Positions 34,502 to 43,270 of a stretch of DNA of 64,000 nucleotides are shown piece after piece. The translations under genes and the position numbers were made by a program. Each line of letters begins with the position of its first letter. Position 1 is the stretch's first letter. Source of the DNA: Planctomycetota bacterium (lineage in GTDB: Bacteria; Planctomycetota; Phycisphaerae; Phycisphaerales; Zrk34); contig WGMD01000017.1 of assembly GCA_016125255.1 (NCBI GenBank), forward strand, positions 1-64,000. Direction: 5' to 3'. Below the pieces are notes generated by a model. That model worked only from the letters and a program-made list of their open reading frames with translations. It was not told the origin of the DNA and did no database searches.

Positions 34502-34577
34502 CGCGGCGGAACTCCTGACCTCTTAAAGAACCCTGAGCATCATATCGTGTATCGGCGATGTGGGAAGCGAGACGCGA

Positions 34578-34696
34578 GGAAATGACCAATGTCCAAGCAC
34601 CAATGACCAAAGGAATGCTCAAAGGTTCAATGTCAAAATAAAGGGCCGCAGGCCGTTCCTTCCTTGGTCATTGGGATTTGGTCATTGGTCATTCCC
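34578..34696. repeat. Inverted repeat of GACCAATG-type words
   Basis: Left arm 34578-34616 (AATGACCAATGTCCAAGCAC CAATGACCAAAGG) and right arm 34656-34696 (CCTTGGTCATTGGGATTTGG TCATTGGTCATT) are complementary, with the short palindrome GGGCCGCAGGCC near the loop. It is the non-coding gap between the GH57 gene and lutC. Confidence 0.9.
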
Positions 34697-34703
34697 ATGA
34701 CGA

Positions 34704-35375
34704 TCATCCCACCAGGATCACATACACCCGCTCGGGTCCGTGTACGCCGGTAATCAGAATCCCTTCGATGTCCGCGGTTTTGGAGGGTCCGGTGATGATG
34801 GCGATCGCGCTGGGCCGCTCGTTGGGGGCTTTCCCCGCATGGCGCGGCAGATCGTCGAGCAGGTCCGCCACGATCTGCTCCGCCCGCACGATGGCGATAT
34901 GCACCGCCGGGGCAAGCGAATGTCCGCGCCCGTGATGAGCATCCGACTCGCACACGATGCTGCCCGTCTCGGCGATCGCCGAATGCACATCGCTGATACC
35001 CGCGTCGGCTTGGTAGTGCGACGCCATCGTGCGGTCGCCGCGCCAGTCGAGCAGCCGAATGCCGCGCTCCTCGAGCAGGTTCGCCACCGCCGGGTCCGTC
35101 GCCGAGAGCGTCACGGCCCTGGCGTTGATCTCCGTCAGCACCGCGCCGAGCGCCGTCGCCAGCGAACCCGCCTCGCATCGCCGAACGATCATGCCCACTT
35201 CGCTCGCCCGCTGCGCGAAAAGCTCCGTCAGATTCTCCTCCGGCTTCGTCACGCGCGCGATCGCCTCGTCAATCACCGGCGGCGTCGGCGCCACATCGAG
35301 CGCCCCGCGCCGCCCCAGCGCCTTGCGCACGCGCTGGAGCATCTGTTCCTTCGTTGTCCGCGTGCCTTCGTTCAT
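34704..35375 (-). CDS. lutC: LutC (LUD-domain) lactate utilisation protein
   Basis: A 223-residue LUD-domain protein. Motifs are ASHYQADAGISDVHSAIAET followed by GSIVCESDAHHGRGHSLAPA and IITGPSKTADIEGILITGVH, characteristic of the LutC/YkgG family. With LutA and LutB it forms the iron-sulfur complex that oxidises L-lactate to pyruvate. The start overlaps lutB's stop region by 4 bp. Confidence 0.95.
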   Translation of the reverse strand: MNEGTRTTKEQMLQRVRKALGRRGALDVAPTPPVIDEAIARVTKPEENLTELFAQRASEVGMIVRRCEAGSLATALGAVLTEINARAVTLSATDPAVANLLEERGIRLLDWRGDRTMASHYQADAGISDVHSAIAETGSIVCESDAHHGRGHSLAPAVHIAIVRAEQIVADLLDDLPRHAGKAPNERPSAIAIITGPSKTADIEGILITGVHGPERVYVILVG

Positions 35376-36841
35376 GATTTATGCCGTTTCCACCAGCTTC
35401 GAAAATCCTTCGCCGCCGGCGCCGGCAGGTCGCGCTCGATGGTCCAACCCTTAAAAGGCCCCGGCGCTTTGCGGATGTACCCGCCCTTGGAAAGCATCCG
35501 CAGCATCTTCCGCTGGAAAAATCCGCCGACGCGATAGATGAAGCGCGACTTGAGGCCGATCGCGCCGATCTTGTACATGATGCGCTCGTGCCACTTGGTC
35601 ACCCGCCCGCTGAGCATGTCGCGCCTCAGCTTGATGAGCAGCTCGGGCAGATTGATCTTGACCGGACACGCCTCGTAGCACGCCCCGCAGAGACTCGAAG
35701 CGTTCGGCAAATCCTTGTAGTTCTCAAGCCCCTTGAACAGCGGCGTGATCACCGCGCCGATCGGCCCCGAATAGACCGCGCCGTACGCATGCCCCGTCGT
35801 CTTGCGATACACCGGGCACGCATTGAGACACGCCCCGCAGCGGATGCACCGCAGCGCTTCGCGATACTCGGGGTCCGCGAGAATCTTCGTGCGCCCGTTG
35901 TCGACGAGAATGAAGTGCATCTGTTCCGGGCCATCGTGCTCAGCCGCGCGCTTCGGGCCGGTCATGATGTGCGTGTACACGGTCAATGGCTGCGCGGTGG
36001 CGTGTTTGGCGAGCAGTTTGAGCAGCACGCTCAGGTGCATTTGCGTCGGCACCAGTTTCTCGATCCCGACGAAAGCGACATGCACGCGCGGGGCGGTCGT
36101 GCAGAAGCGCCCGTTGCCCTCATTCGTGCAGATCACCACCGACCCCGTCTCCGCGACAAGGAAATTCCCGCCGCTGATGCCCAGGTCCGCCCGGCGGAAT
36201 TTGTCCCGCAGATAGTTCCGCGCGATGGTCGTCAGTTCCTTCGGGTCTTCGGTGTACTCCGCGCCGAGTTCGCGCACGAACGCCCGCGCCACGGCCGTCT
36301 TGTCCTTGTGAATCATCGGCGTGACGATGTGGCTCGGCGCATCGTTGTCGATCTGCAAAATGAACTCGCCCAAGTCCGTTTCGAGCGCCTCGACGCCGAT
36401 CGCCTCCAGCTCGGGCACGAGGTGGGTTTCCTCGGTGACCATGCTCTTGGACTTCACGCAGGCCGTGAGCTTTTCACGCCTGGCGATGTCGAGGCAGATC
36501 GCATTCGCTTCCTTCGCGTCGGCGGCGAAATGGACTTTCGCCCCGGATTTCTCAGCGTTGTCGATGAACTGCTCGAGGTAGTAATCGAGATTGTCGAGCG
36601 TGTGCTGCTTGATCCGGCCGGCGAGGAGGCGCAGGTCATTATGCCGGTCGCCGAAGATTTGTTTCGTGAAGGCCTTGCGCCCGTTGTCGCGCCCGAGCGT
36701 GGCGCGGTTGACGTAGGTCTGAATGTGCTCGTCGGCGATGAACGCCTCCGCCCGCGCGTGCATGTCATACGGCAACGAGGGGAACAGAATCGACTGCCCA
36801 TCCTTGGAGAGCGCGACGGGATGTTCGTGGTGATCGCTCAT
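35372..36841 (-). CDS. lutB: LutB iron-sulfur lactate utilisation protein
   Basis: A 489-residue protein with an N-terminal LUD domain (KSMVTEETHLVPELEAIGVE, LGISGGNFLVAETGSVVICT) and two C-terminal 4Fe-4S ferredoxin motifs: IRCGACLNACPVYRKTTG and LCGACYEACPVKINLPELLI. The tail SKGGYIRKAPGPFKGWTIER is family-typical. It is the electron-transfer subunit of the LutABC complex. Its ATG at 36841 is followed upstream by the inverted repeat that separates it from lutA. Confidence 0.95.
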   Translation of the reverse strand: MSDHHEHPVALSKDGQSILFPSLPYDMHARAEAFIADEHIQTYVNRATLGRDNGRKAFTKQIFGDRHNDLRLLAGRIKQHTLDNLDYYLEQFIDNAEKSGAKVHFAADAKEANAICLDIARREKLTACVKSKSMVTEETHLVPELEAIGVEALETDLGEFILQIDNDAPSHIVTPMIHKDKTAVARAFVRELGAEYTEDPKELTTIARNYLRDKFRRADLGISGGNFLVAETGSVVICTNEGNGRFCTTAPRVHVAFVGIEKLVPTQMHLSVLLKLLAKHATAQPLTVYTHIMTGPKRAAEHDGPEQMHFILVDNGRTKILADPEYREALRCIRCGACLNACPVYRKTTGHAYGAVYSGPIGAVITPLFKGLENYKDLPNASSLCGACYEACPVKINLPELLIKLRRDMLSGRVTKWHERIMYKIGAIGLKSRFIYRVGGFFQRKMLRMLSKGGYIRKAPGPFKGWTIERDLPAPAAKDFRSWWKRHKS

Positions 36842-36848
36842 GCTTCTC

Positions 36849-36963
36849 CATTGACCAATGACAAATGCCTAATGCCTAATGACAAATTGCCTTTCTCCAG
36901 CACTGATACAACAAGGCGGAGAAGAAATGGGTCATTAGGCATTAGGCATTTGTCATTGGTCAT
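36849..36963. repeat. Inverted repeat of GACAAATGCCTAATG-type words between lutA and lutB
   Basis: Arms 36849-36897 and 36917-36963 are nearly perfect complements of each other over more than 40 bp, made of GACCAATGACAAATGCCTAA and TGCCTAATGACAAATTGCC. The right arm contains the stop codon of lutA (36960-36962), and the left arm begins 8 nt from the lutB start. It occupies essentially the whole gap between the two co-directional genes. Confidence 0.93.
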
Positions 36964-37748
36964 TGCCTGGCCTCGCGGCGCTGTTCCATCGGCATGAGCC
37001 CCAGTCCCTCGGCGATGATCTCGGCGATGTGTTTGGTCGTGATGGGCATGCCGGCCCGGTGCATGGCGCCGGTGATGTTCAGGGCGCATCCGCCATCGTT
37101 GCATACGAGCACGGATGCGCCGGTGTCTTTGACGCAGCCGATTTTGTCGCGGACCATCGAGCCGGAGATTTCGGGGTATTTGACGGCGAACGTCCCGCCG
37201 AACCCGCAGCACTGCTCGGTCTTGTTCAGCGGCACGTAGTCGATCCCGCCGATCTGTTCGAGCAGGCGCACCGCTTCGTTGGTCATGCCCAGCCCGCGCA
37301 GGTGGCACGAATAGTGGTACGTCGTTTTGATGGGCACATTGCCGTCGGCCCCGCCGCCCCATTTGCACTTTTGGCGCTTCAGGTCGACCTTCATGACGTT
37401 GAGCAGAAACTCGGCGAATTCGTAGGTCTTTTTGACGAATTTCGTGCAGCGTTCCGCGTAAGCCGGATCGTCGTGCAGAAGCTCGTGATAGTAGTCGCGG
37501 ATCATCGCGCAGCAGGAGCCGGACGGCGTCACGACGATTTCGCTTTGCTCGAACACGTCGATCATGCGCTTGGCCAGATCGCGCGCGTCGGCGTGGCAGC
37601 CGGTGTTGAACATGGGCTGCCCGCAGCAGGTCTGCGCCGCGGGGAAGTCGACTTCGCAGCCCAGATGTTCGAGCACGCGCACGACCGCCTCGCCCACGCG
37701 GGGGTAAAACGTATCGGTCAGGCAGGTGACGAAGAGACTGACTTTCAT
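36960..37748 (-). CDS. lutA: LutA Cys-rich (CCG-domain) lactate utilisation protein
   Basis: A 262-residue protein with the two CCG domains of the LutA/YkgE/HdrB-type family: AAQTCCGQPMFNTGCHADAR with TPSGSCCAMIRDYYHE, and KTEQCCGFGGTFAVKYPEIS with VLVCNDGGCALNITGAMHR. These bind iron-sulfur or zinc sites. The start at ATG 37748 (MKVSLFVTCLTDTFYPRVGE) gives the family N-terminus; the longer frame to 37847 overlaps the next gene. It is the first gene of the lutABC cluster on the minus strand. Confidence 0.94.
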   Translation of the reverse strand: MKVSLFVTCLTDTFYPRVGEAVVRVLEHLGCEVDFPAAQTCCGQPMFNTGCHADARDLAKRMIDVFEQSEIVVTPSGSCCAMIRDYYHELLHDDPAYAERCTKFVKKTYEFAEFLLNVMKVDLKRQKCKWGGGADGNVPIKTTYHYSCHLRGLGMTNEAVRLLEQIGGIDYVPLNKTEQCCGFGGTFAVKYPEISGSMVRDKIGCVKDTGASVLVCNDGGCALNITGAMHRAGMPITTKHIAEIIAEGLGLMPMEQRREARQ

Positions 37749-37761
37749 GCGCCGCTGAGGT

Positions 37762-37944
37762 TCACTTCTGATAGGGATTGCCGTTGGGCTGTTCGCCGGG
37801 CGTGTAGTTGTTGTACTCGCGCGCGGTCGAGGAGGTGTGCTTGCCAAGCTGCTCCAGATCCCTGCCCGCGCCCTCGACCGTATTGCACGCGGAAAGCCCG
37901 CTGAGCATCAGGCCGGTCATCAACATCCATGCGATGTATTTCAT
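37762..37944 (-). CDS. Entericidin-like small lipoprotein
   Basis: A 60-residue peptide with a lipoprotein signal (MKYIAWMLMTGLMLSGLSAC) and the mature start CNTVEGAGRDLEQLGKHTSS, which matches the CNTVxGAGKD pattern of entericidin A/B (EcnA/EcnB). Entericidins are short lipoproteins linked to stress-induced lysis; most homologues are of unknown function. The gene ends 13 nt before lutA's start at 37748 and could be co-transcribed with it. Confidence 0.8.
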   Translation of the reverse strand: MKYIAWMLMTGLMLSGLSACNTVEGAGRDLEQLGKHTSSTAREYNNYTPGEQPNGNPYQK

Positions 37945-38086
37945 GGTGTCCGCTCCATCATGACGCCGACTGTTCGGCCCTACATCATAACGCCTTGATC
38001 GGATCACCGCTAAGGGCGCGTTTGTGGCTCCTCCCGGAGGCAGAGCGGGCGGGCGACCCTCGCAACGAGGTGCGTGTCAATGACAA

Positions 38087-39475
38087 TTAAGCCGCCTTCG
38101 TCTGCCGGGCTGTGTCGTCGGCGCCGCTGCGGTGGGCTTCGATCTTCTCGACCAACTCGCTGACGACCGTCGCCCAGGTGTGGTCGACAAGCGTCCGCTG
38201 GTAGCCCGCTTCGGCGATGGACGCGAGCCCGGTCGGGTCGGCGAGCAGCGCGGCCAGGCGATTGCGCGCCTCGGCGAGTGTGTGATACGTGACGATCTCC
38301 CGGCCGGGGACATACAGGTCTTCGATCCCGCAGCGGTGATGGGCCAGGCAGGCGACGCCGCTGGCGGCGATTTCCATTGGCTTGATGTGCACGCCGACCT
38401 CGTCCTGCCACCGCATGACGCTCAGCCCGACGCTCGCCTGCGAGTACATCGCCGCCTGCTTCTCGTAGGGCACGAACCCGGCGCTCTTCACATCGCAGCC
38501 CCAGGCCGAAAAATCCGCCGTGCCGAACATGGCGCAGTTGAAATGCTTCGCCAGATGCACGAACGTGAACGCGCGGATGAAATGCTCGATCGAGCGGATC
38601 GCCTGCAGCGCCTGCACATAAACATTGATCTGTTTCGTGAATGCCGCGACGGCCGGCTTGAGTTCCGCATCGCGCCCGATGAGCGAAAGCCGCTGCGTCA
38701 TCGTCACATCGCGCTGTTCGATCTGCATGGTCAATAGTTCGCTCATGACCTTGCGCACGCCCGGGCGGATCGCCGCGTCGAACGACTGCGAGAGCGCATC
38801 GAGCTTGGGTTCGACCTGCTTGGCCAGCTCCCGCCGCACCGCATCGACATCGGGCTCATCCTTGCCGACCTCGTCGCGCATGAGCGGCGTCGGAGCGGTC
38901 CAGCGATCGCCCCCGCCGGCCGAGAACATCAGATCGTATCGCCGGGGCACGTTCGGATCGGGGCGGAAGAGATCGGGGTTGATGCCGTAGCGCGATGGCA
39001 GCACGGTCCGTGGGTTGAAGTTGAATAGTTCGGTCATCTCCGCGGCGGTGCCGGTGTTGTTGATGAAGTGATACAGATGCGGGCTTTGCAGAACGCCGGT
39101 CGAGAACAGCGGGGCGACCGAGCCGTCGTTGGCGCGTTCGGGCGAGTCGAGCCAGATCATCAGGTGCGGGTGCTGGATCGCATCGAAAATCGTGGCGAGT
39201 CGGCCTTCGTGATTGATGAGCCCCAGCGTCGTCAGGCCGTTGGCCCACATGCCGACGGTCAGGTCGATGCCGTTGTGCTGGATGAAAGTCGCGATCAGGC
39301 GGCAGAAGTCGCCCTGTACGGCGTTACGCTGTTGGGGCATGCGACTGGTGGCGGTCCAGAGCGGGTCGAGTTCGAGGATCACCGCTTCGTGCCCCGCCGT
39401 CCTCGTCCCGGCGATCATGTCCAGAAAAATGCTGCGTGAATTCGTGCCCGGCTGAAGCAGATAGAGAATCTTCAT
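38087..39475 (-). CDS. CgeB-like glycosyltransferase
   Basis: A 462-residue GT-B-type protein. The first half has MKILYLLQPGTNSRSIFLDM and a nucleotide-binding-like segment. The C-terminal half carries FVPYEKQAAMYSQASVGLSV followed by VGVHIKPMEIAASGVACLAH and GIEDLYVPGREIVTYHTLAE, the pattern of CgeB/spore-maturation type glycosyltransferases with the GREIV/DxxE region. VDHTWATVV near the end is also typical. It may decorate a surface polymer. The start at ATG 39475 was chosen in preference to 39493. Confidence 0.75.
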   Translation of the reverse strand: MKILYLLQPGTNSRSIFLDMIAGTRTAGHEAVILELDPLWTATSRMPQQRNAVQGDFCRLIATFIQHNGIDLTVGMWANGLTTLGLINHEGRLATIFDAIQHPHLMIWLDSPERANDGSVAPLFSTGVLQSPHLYHFINNTGTAAEMTELFNFNPRTVLPSRYGINPDLFRPDPNVPRRYDLMFSAGGGDRWTAPTPLMRDEVGKDEPDVDAVRRELAKQVEPKLDALSQSFDAAIRPGVRKVMSELLTMQIEQRDVTMTQRLSLIGRDAELKPAVAAFTKQINVYVQALQAIRSIEHFIRAFTFVHLAKHFNCAMFGTADFSAWGCDVKSAGFVPYEKQAAMYSQASVGLSVMRWQDEVGVHIKPMEIAASGVACLAHHRCGIEDLYVPGREIVTYHTLAEARNRLAALLADPTGLASIAEAGYQRTLVDHTWATVVSELVEKIEAHRSGADDTARQTKAA

Positions 39476-39532
39476 ACCGATAAAAGTCGGCATCCCGCGG
39501 CAATTCGCTTGAAATGAGAATCAGATGAGAGG

Positions 39533-39622
39533 AATTGAACCGCCGAGACGCCGAGGACGCAGAGAAGGACAGAGCAAATTCTGTTTTGACCTCTATGCTC
39601 TCGGCGTCTCGGCGGTTCAATT
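39533..39622. repeat. Perfect 23-bp inverted repeat of CGCCGAGACGCCGAG-type words
   Basis: Arms 39533-39555 and 39600-39622 are exact complements (AATTGAACCGCCGAGACGCC... with ...GGCGTCTCGGCGGTTCAATT), with a 44-bp spacer. It is the gap between the prfA stop (39629) and the glycosyltransferase start. Confidence 0.93.
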
Positions 39623-39628
39623 CTTCAC

Positions 39629-40705
39629 TTACAGAGCCGCGAGGCGCTGGGCTTTGTCATAGTCGATCAGGGCGGTGACCAGTTCGTCGAGTCGGCCGGC
39701 CAATACTTCGCCGAGGTTGAACGACTGATTGATGCGGTGGTCGACTGCCTGATTGTCCTTGTATCGGTAGGTGCGGATGCGTTCGCCTCGCCCCGCTCCG
39801 CCGATCATCGAGCGGCGCTGCTGGGCCCGCTCCGCATCGACCTGCTGCTGGTAATACTCATAGACGCGCGCCCGCAGGAGTTGCCACGCCAGCGCACGAT
39901 TCTGATTCTGACTTTTCGTATCCTGCATCCGGACGTCGATGCCCGTCGGCAGATGCGTCATGCGCACCGCCGTTGCCACTTTGTTGACATTCTGCCCACC
40001 CGGCCCGCGAGCCGTCGTGACTTCGATCTTCACATCCGACTCGGGGATCTTCACGTCGATCTCCTCCGGCTCCGGCAGCACGGCCACCGTCGCCGTGCTC
40101 GTATGCACCCGCCCCTGACTCTCCGTCGCCGGCACGCGCTTCACGCAATGGGTCCCCCCCTCATACCCCAGATGCTGCCACACGCCCGGCCCCGTCACGT
40201 GAATCGTCGCCGCCTTGTACCCGCCCATCTCCGACGCACTGAACGACATCGGCTCCCACTTCCATCCCTTCGAAACCGCGTATTTCTCGTACATATTCAG
40301 TAGATCGCCCGCCCAGATCCCCGCCTCGTCGCCGCCGACGCCGGCGCGGAGTTCGACGATCACCGAACCGATCGCCCGGTCGTCGCTGGTGACCAGGTCG
40401 CCCTTGATCGTTTCGAGCAGCGCCGCCGCGCGCGGCTTGAGCTGCGCCAGCTCCGACTCGGCGATCGCGCGCAGTTCCGCATCCGTTTCCGTTTCGATCA
40501 TGCGTGAGAGGTCGGCTGACTCGGCGAGCATTGACTTGTACGCGGCATACTGCCGGCACACCGGTTCGATCGCCGCCCGCTGCCGTGCGATGCGCGAGGC
40601 GGCGAGGTGATCCGACGCGACGGCCGGGTCGGCAAGCTGCTGACCCAATTGCTCGTACTCCGCGAGCAATGCGTCGAGTCGATGAAGGAGTGCGTCGTCG
40701 GACAT
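39629..40705 (-). CDS. prfA: Peptide chain release factor 1
   Basis: Recognises UAA and UAG stop codons and triggers peptide release. The 358-residue protein has the codon-recognition PAT motif (KRVPATESQGRVHTSTATVA) and the catalytic GGQ motif (TTARGPGGQNVNKVATAVRM). The N-terminal helical domain (residues 1-100) and the GERIRTYRYKDNQAVDHRIN block are family-typical. It starts at ATG 40705. Confidence 0.97.
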   Translation of the reverse strand: MSDDALLHRLDALLAEYEQLGQQLADPAVASDHLAASRIARQRAAIEPVCRQYAAYKSMLAESADLSRMIETETDAELRAIAESELAQLKPRAAALLETIKGDLVTSDDRAIGSVIVELRAGVGGDEAGIWAGDLLNMYEKYAVSKGWKWEPMSFSASEMGGYKAATIHVTGPGVWQHLGYEGGTHCVKRVPATESQGRVHTSTATVAVLPEPEEIDVKIPESDVKIEVTTARGPGGQNVNKVATAVRMTHLPTGIDVRMQDTKSQNQNRALAWQLLRARVYEYYQQQVDAERAQQRRSMIGGAGRGERIRTYRYKDNQAVDHRINQSFNLGEVLAGRLDELVTALIDYDKAQRLAAL

Positions 40706-40708
40706 GAG

Positions 40709-40769
40709 TGTTCAGCGAGCGGACTTGCCCGCTGTTTCGATCACCGGGCAAGCCCGGTCGCTAAACGGG
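40709..40769. repeat. Inverted pair of REP-like elements
   Basis: TTCAGCGAGCGGACTTGCCCG and, in the opposite orientation, CCCGTTTAGCGACCGGGCTT GCCCG face each other, so the whole can form a stem of about 18 bp. It lies between prfA and rpmE. It matches the REP-like element at 9386-9420 and its relatives in the window. Confidence 0.75.
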
Positions 40770-40836
40770 ATTCGCCGGGGCATAGAAAAACCGTGCGCGA
40801 ACGGGCGCGCACGGTTGATCGTGTATCGCAGCAGGC

Positions 40837-41061
40837 CTACTTCTTGGCGCGGGCGCCGAAGTAGTTTCCGCCGAAGCGTTTCTGGAACTTCTCGACGCGG
40901 CCGGCGGTGTCGACGAACTTCTGCTTGCCGGTGTAGAACGGATGGCAGGCGGAGCAGATGTCCACGTGCAGTTCCTTGCGGGTGCTGCGGGTCGTGAACG
41001 TGTTGCCGCAGGCGCAGGACGCTTTGGTCTCGACGTATTGGGGGTGAATGTCAGCTTTCAT
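40837..41061 (-). CDS. rpmE: 50S ribosomal protein L31, zinc-binding type
   Basis: A 74-residue ribosomal protein beginning [20 protein letters not shown]. The two Cys pairs CAC and CSAC (SCACGNTF and [13 protein letters not shown]) mark the zinc-containing (C+) form of L31. [10 protein letters not shown] is the C-terminal signature. I chose ATG 41061 because GAAGGA is 7 nt upstream; the ATG 6 nt earlier is too close to it. It has a near-consensus promoter 68 nt upstream (-35 TTGCCA, -10 TATAAT at 41164-41136). Confidence 0.95.
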   Translation of the reverse strand: MKADIHPQYVETKASCACGNTFTTRSTRKELHVDICSACHPFYTGKQKFVDTAGRVEKFQKRFGGNYFGARAKK

Positions 41062-41135
41062 GGTCATATCCTTCGGAGCATTCCGTAGCGGGCAGGTGCT
41101 GTGTGGGCGATTCCGGGGGTGCTGGAAAAGTCGGG

Positions 41136-41164
41136 TATTATAGCGATCGGCGGCGATGTGGCAA
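41136..41164 (-). promoter_or_regulatory. Promoter of rpmE
   Basis: On the minus strand TTGCCA (41164-41159) and TATAAT (41141-41136) are separated by exactly 17 nt. It faces the divergent debranching-enzyme gene, whose candidate -10 box lies at 41183-41188. Confidence 0.75.
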
Positions 41165-41182
41165 CTGATCGCGATCTGCCTG

Positions 41183-41188
41183 TATGAT
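41183..41188 (+). promoter_or_regulatory. Candidate -10 box of the glycogen debranching gene (leaderless)
   Basis: TATGAT ends 6 nt before ATG 41195, with no ribosome-binding site in the gap. Its -35 region would overlap that of rpmE. Confidence 0.45.
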
Positions 41189-41194
41189 AGGGCC

Positions 41195-43255
41195 ATGAAG
41201 CAGGCCACATCCAACGCCCCCGTCCCCACCTACACGCTCGACTACCCCCCCGGCGAACCCTGGATCGGCCACGCCCCGCCCGCCGAAATGGTCGAAACCG
41301 AGTGGCTTTTGACCAATGGCATCGGCTCCTACGCCATGGGCACCGTCGCCGGGACCAACACCCGCCGATATCACAGTCTCCTCGTCGCCGCGACCCACCC
41401 CCCCGTCGGCCGCATCAACACCCTCGCCGCCGTTAACGAATCCCTCCGCTTCGGCGGGGCCCTCTACGAACTGGCCGCCCACGAATTCGCCGCTGACGGG
41501 CACACCATGTTCGTCCCCAAGGGCTGGCAGTACCTCCGCAAATTCGAAAAGGACCTCTCCGCCCGATGGACCTACGTCGTCGGTCCGATCACGATCACCA
41601 AAGAGCTGCGCATCGCATGGCATCGCAATCTCGCCCAGCTTGTCTATCGCCTTGAGCCCGCCATCGGCGCGGGCGAGTCGCACGACATGGTCCCCGATGA
41701 ACTGACGCTGAGTATCCGCCCGCTGCTGGCGATGCGCGATTTTCATCATCAGCGCCGGGCTGCATGGGGCGGCGGATCGTTCGGGCTCGTCATCGACGGC
41801 TCCACCGTCCAGGTCGTCACGCCCGGCCTGCCCGTCCTGCACATGCACGCCGATGCGGGCAAGTTCATCGAGAACCCCGACTGGTGGTACAACTTCCACC
41901 GCCGCATCGAAGCCCGCCGCCATCAGGACGACATCGAAGACCTCTACACGCCCGGCTGGTTCGAGCATACGTTCAAAAACATCGGTAAATCCGTCAGCGA
42001 GATCCGTTTCACCTTCGGCGTCGAACCCATCGATCCGAAGCTCTTCGAGGGCGAAGACGCGCGGATCCCGCACCTCAAGAAGATGATCAAACACGTGCGC
42101 AAGCAGGTGAACAATGAGCGTGTGTGCGACGGGCTGGTCGTCGCGGGCGACGACTTCGTCGTCGAGCGAGAAGTCGACGGCGAGCCGATGATGACGATCC
42201 TTGCGGGTTATCCGTGGTTCGCCGACTGGGGGCGCGACACGATGATCAGTCTGCCGGGCCTGCTGCTTGCCACCGGGCGATTCGATGAAGCGAAAAAAAC
42301 ATTGCTGGCGTACGCGCGGCACATCCGCAAGGGACTGATCCCCAATCGCTTCGACGACTACGGCGGCGAGCCGCACTACAACACGGTCGACGCAAGTCTG
42401 TGGTTCATTCACGCGGCCCTCGAATACGTGCGCCAGTCCGAAGACAAGACCACATGGAAAAAGTCGCTCACCAGCGCATGTGCGCAGATCATCGAAGCGT
42501 ATCAGCGCGGCACGGACGGGCCGATCGCGATGGACCGCGACGGGCTCATCAACGCCGGCGACCCGCACACGCAGCTCACATGGATGGACGCCAAGCGCGA
42601 CGGCGTCGTGTTCACGCCGCGGCACGGCAAGGCGGTCGAGATCAATGCGCTGTGGTACCGGGCGCTGATGGGCATGGGCGAGCAGACCGGCGAATCGCGT
42701 TACCTGAAGCTGGCGGAGAAGGTCAAGCGTTCCTTCAACCGCGTGTTCTGGCGCGATGAGCTGGGCTATCTGATGGATCACGTGAACATCTGGGGCTCGG
42801 ACCGTTCGCTGCGGCCGAATCAGATTTTCGCCGTGAGTCTGCCGCACTCGCCGCTGTCTCAGAAGCGGCAGAAGCAGGTCATGGAAGTCGTGCGCGAGCG
42901 GCTGCTGACGCCGATGGGCCTGCGCACGCTGCCGCGCGAAGACGTGAACTACCACGGCCGTTACGACGGTTCCATGTTCGACCGCGACCGGGCGTACCAT
43001 CAGGGCACCGTCTGGGCTTGGCCCATCGGGGGATACATCGAGGGCTATTTGCGGGCGCACAAGTTCTCCAAACCCGCGTTGGCCCACGCCCGCGAAGCCC
43101 TCGCCCCGCTGCTCGAAGAGCTGGGCAAGCACAGTCTGGGCCAGATTCACGAAGTCTTCGAAGCCGACGCCCCGCACCGCCCCGAGGGTTGCATGGCCCA
43201 GGCCTGGAGCGTCGCCGAAACCCTGCGCGCGGCGATTCTGATCGAATCGGCGTGA
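41195..43255 (+). CDS. Glycogen debranching enzyme (amylo-alpha-1,6-glucosidase type)
   Basis: A 686-residue enzyme that removes the branch residues left by phosphorylase. The N-terminal half carries [20 protein letters not shown] and [12 protein letters not shown], the bacterial GDE N-domain. The catalytic (alpha/alpha)6 barrel has [20 protein letters not shown] with the likely general-acid Asp, [14 protein letters not shown], and [20 protein letters not shown] with a second acidic cluster. The end [20 protein letters not shown] is typical. The start at ATG 41195 follows a TATGAT box by 6 nt. It should cooperate with the glycogen synthase at 7463 and the GH57 enzyme at 33314. Confidence 0.93.
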   Translation: MKQATSNAPVPTYTLDYPPGEPWIGHAPPAEMVETEWLLTNGIGSYAMGTVAGTNTRRYHSLLVAATHPPVGRINTLAAVNESLRFGGALYELAAHEFAADGHTMFVPKGWQYLRKFEKDLSARWTYVVGPITITKELRIAWHRNLAQLVYRLEPAIGAGESHDMVPDELTLSIRPLLAMRDFHHQRRAAWGGGSFGLVIDGSTVQVVTPGLPVLHMHADAGKFIENPDWWYNFHRRIEARRHQDDIEDLYTPGWFEHTFKNIGKSVSEIRFTFGVEPIDPKLFEGEDARIPHLKKMIKHVRKQVNNERVCDGLVVAGDDFVVEREVDGEPMMTILAGYPWFADWGRDTMISLPGLLLATGRFDEAKKTLLAYARHIRKGLIPNRFDDYGGEPHYNTVDASLWFIHAALEYVRQSEDKTTWKKSLTSACAQIIEAYQRGTDGPIAMDRDGLINAGDPHTQLTWMDAKRDGVVFTPRHGKAVEINALWYRALMGMGEQTGESRYLKLAEKVKRSFNRVFWRDELGYLMDHVNIWGSDRSLRPNQIFAVSLPHSPLSQKRQKQVMEVVRERLLTPMGLRTLPREDVNYHGRYDGSMFDRDRAYHQGTVWAWPIGGYIEGYLRAHKFSKPALAHAREALAPLLEELGKHSLGQIHEVFEADAPHRPEGCMAQAWSVAETLRAAILIESA

Positions 43256-43270
43256 ACCTGGCTGTTGGGA

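Noticed and set aside
32654-34585. 643-codon plus-strand frame across 32654-34585
   Set aside because: It begins in repeat sequence and is antisense to the GH57 gene.
37945-38086. Extra small gene between the entericidin-like gene and the glycosyltransferase
   Set aside because: 142 bp without a frame that has a start signal or domain; only a weak hairpin (GGCGACCCTCGC...CGAGG) is seen.
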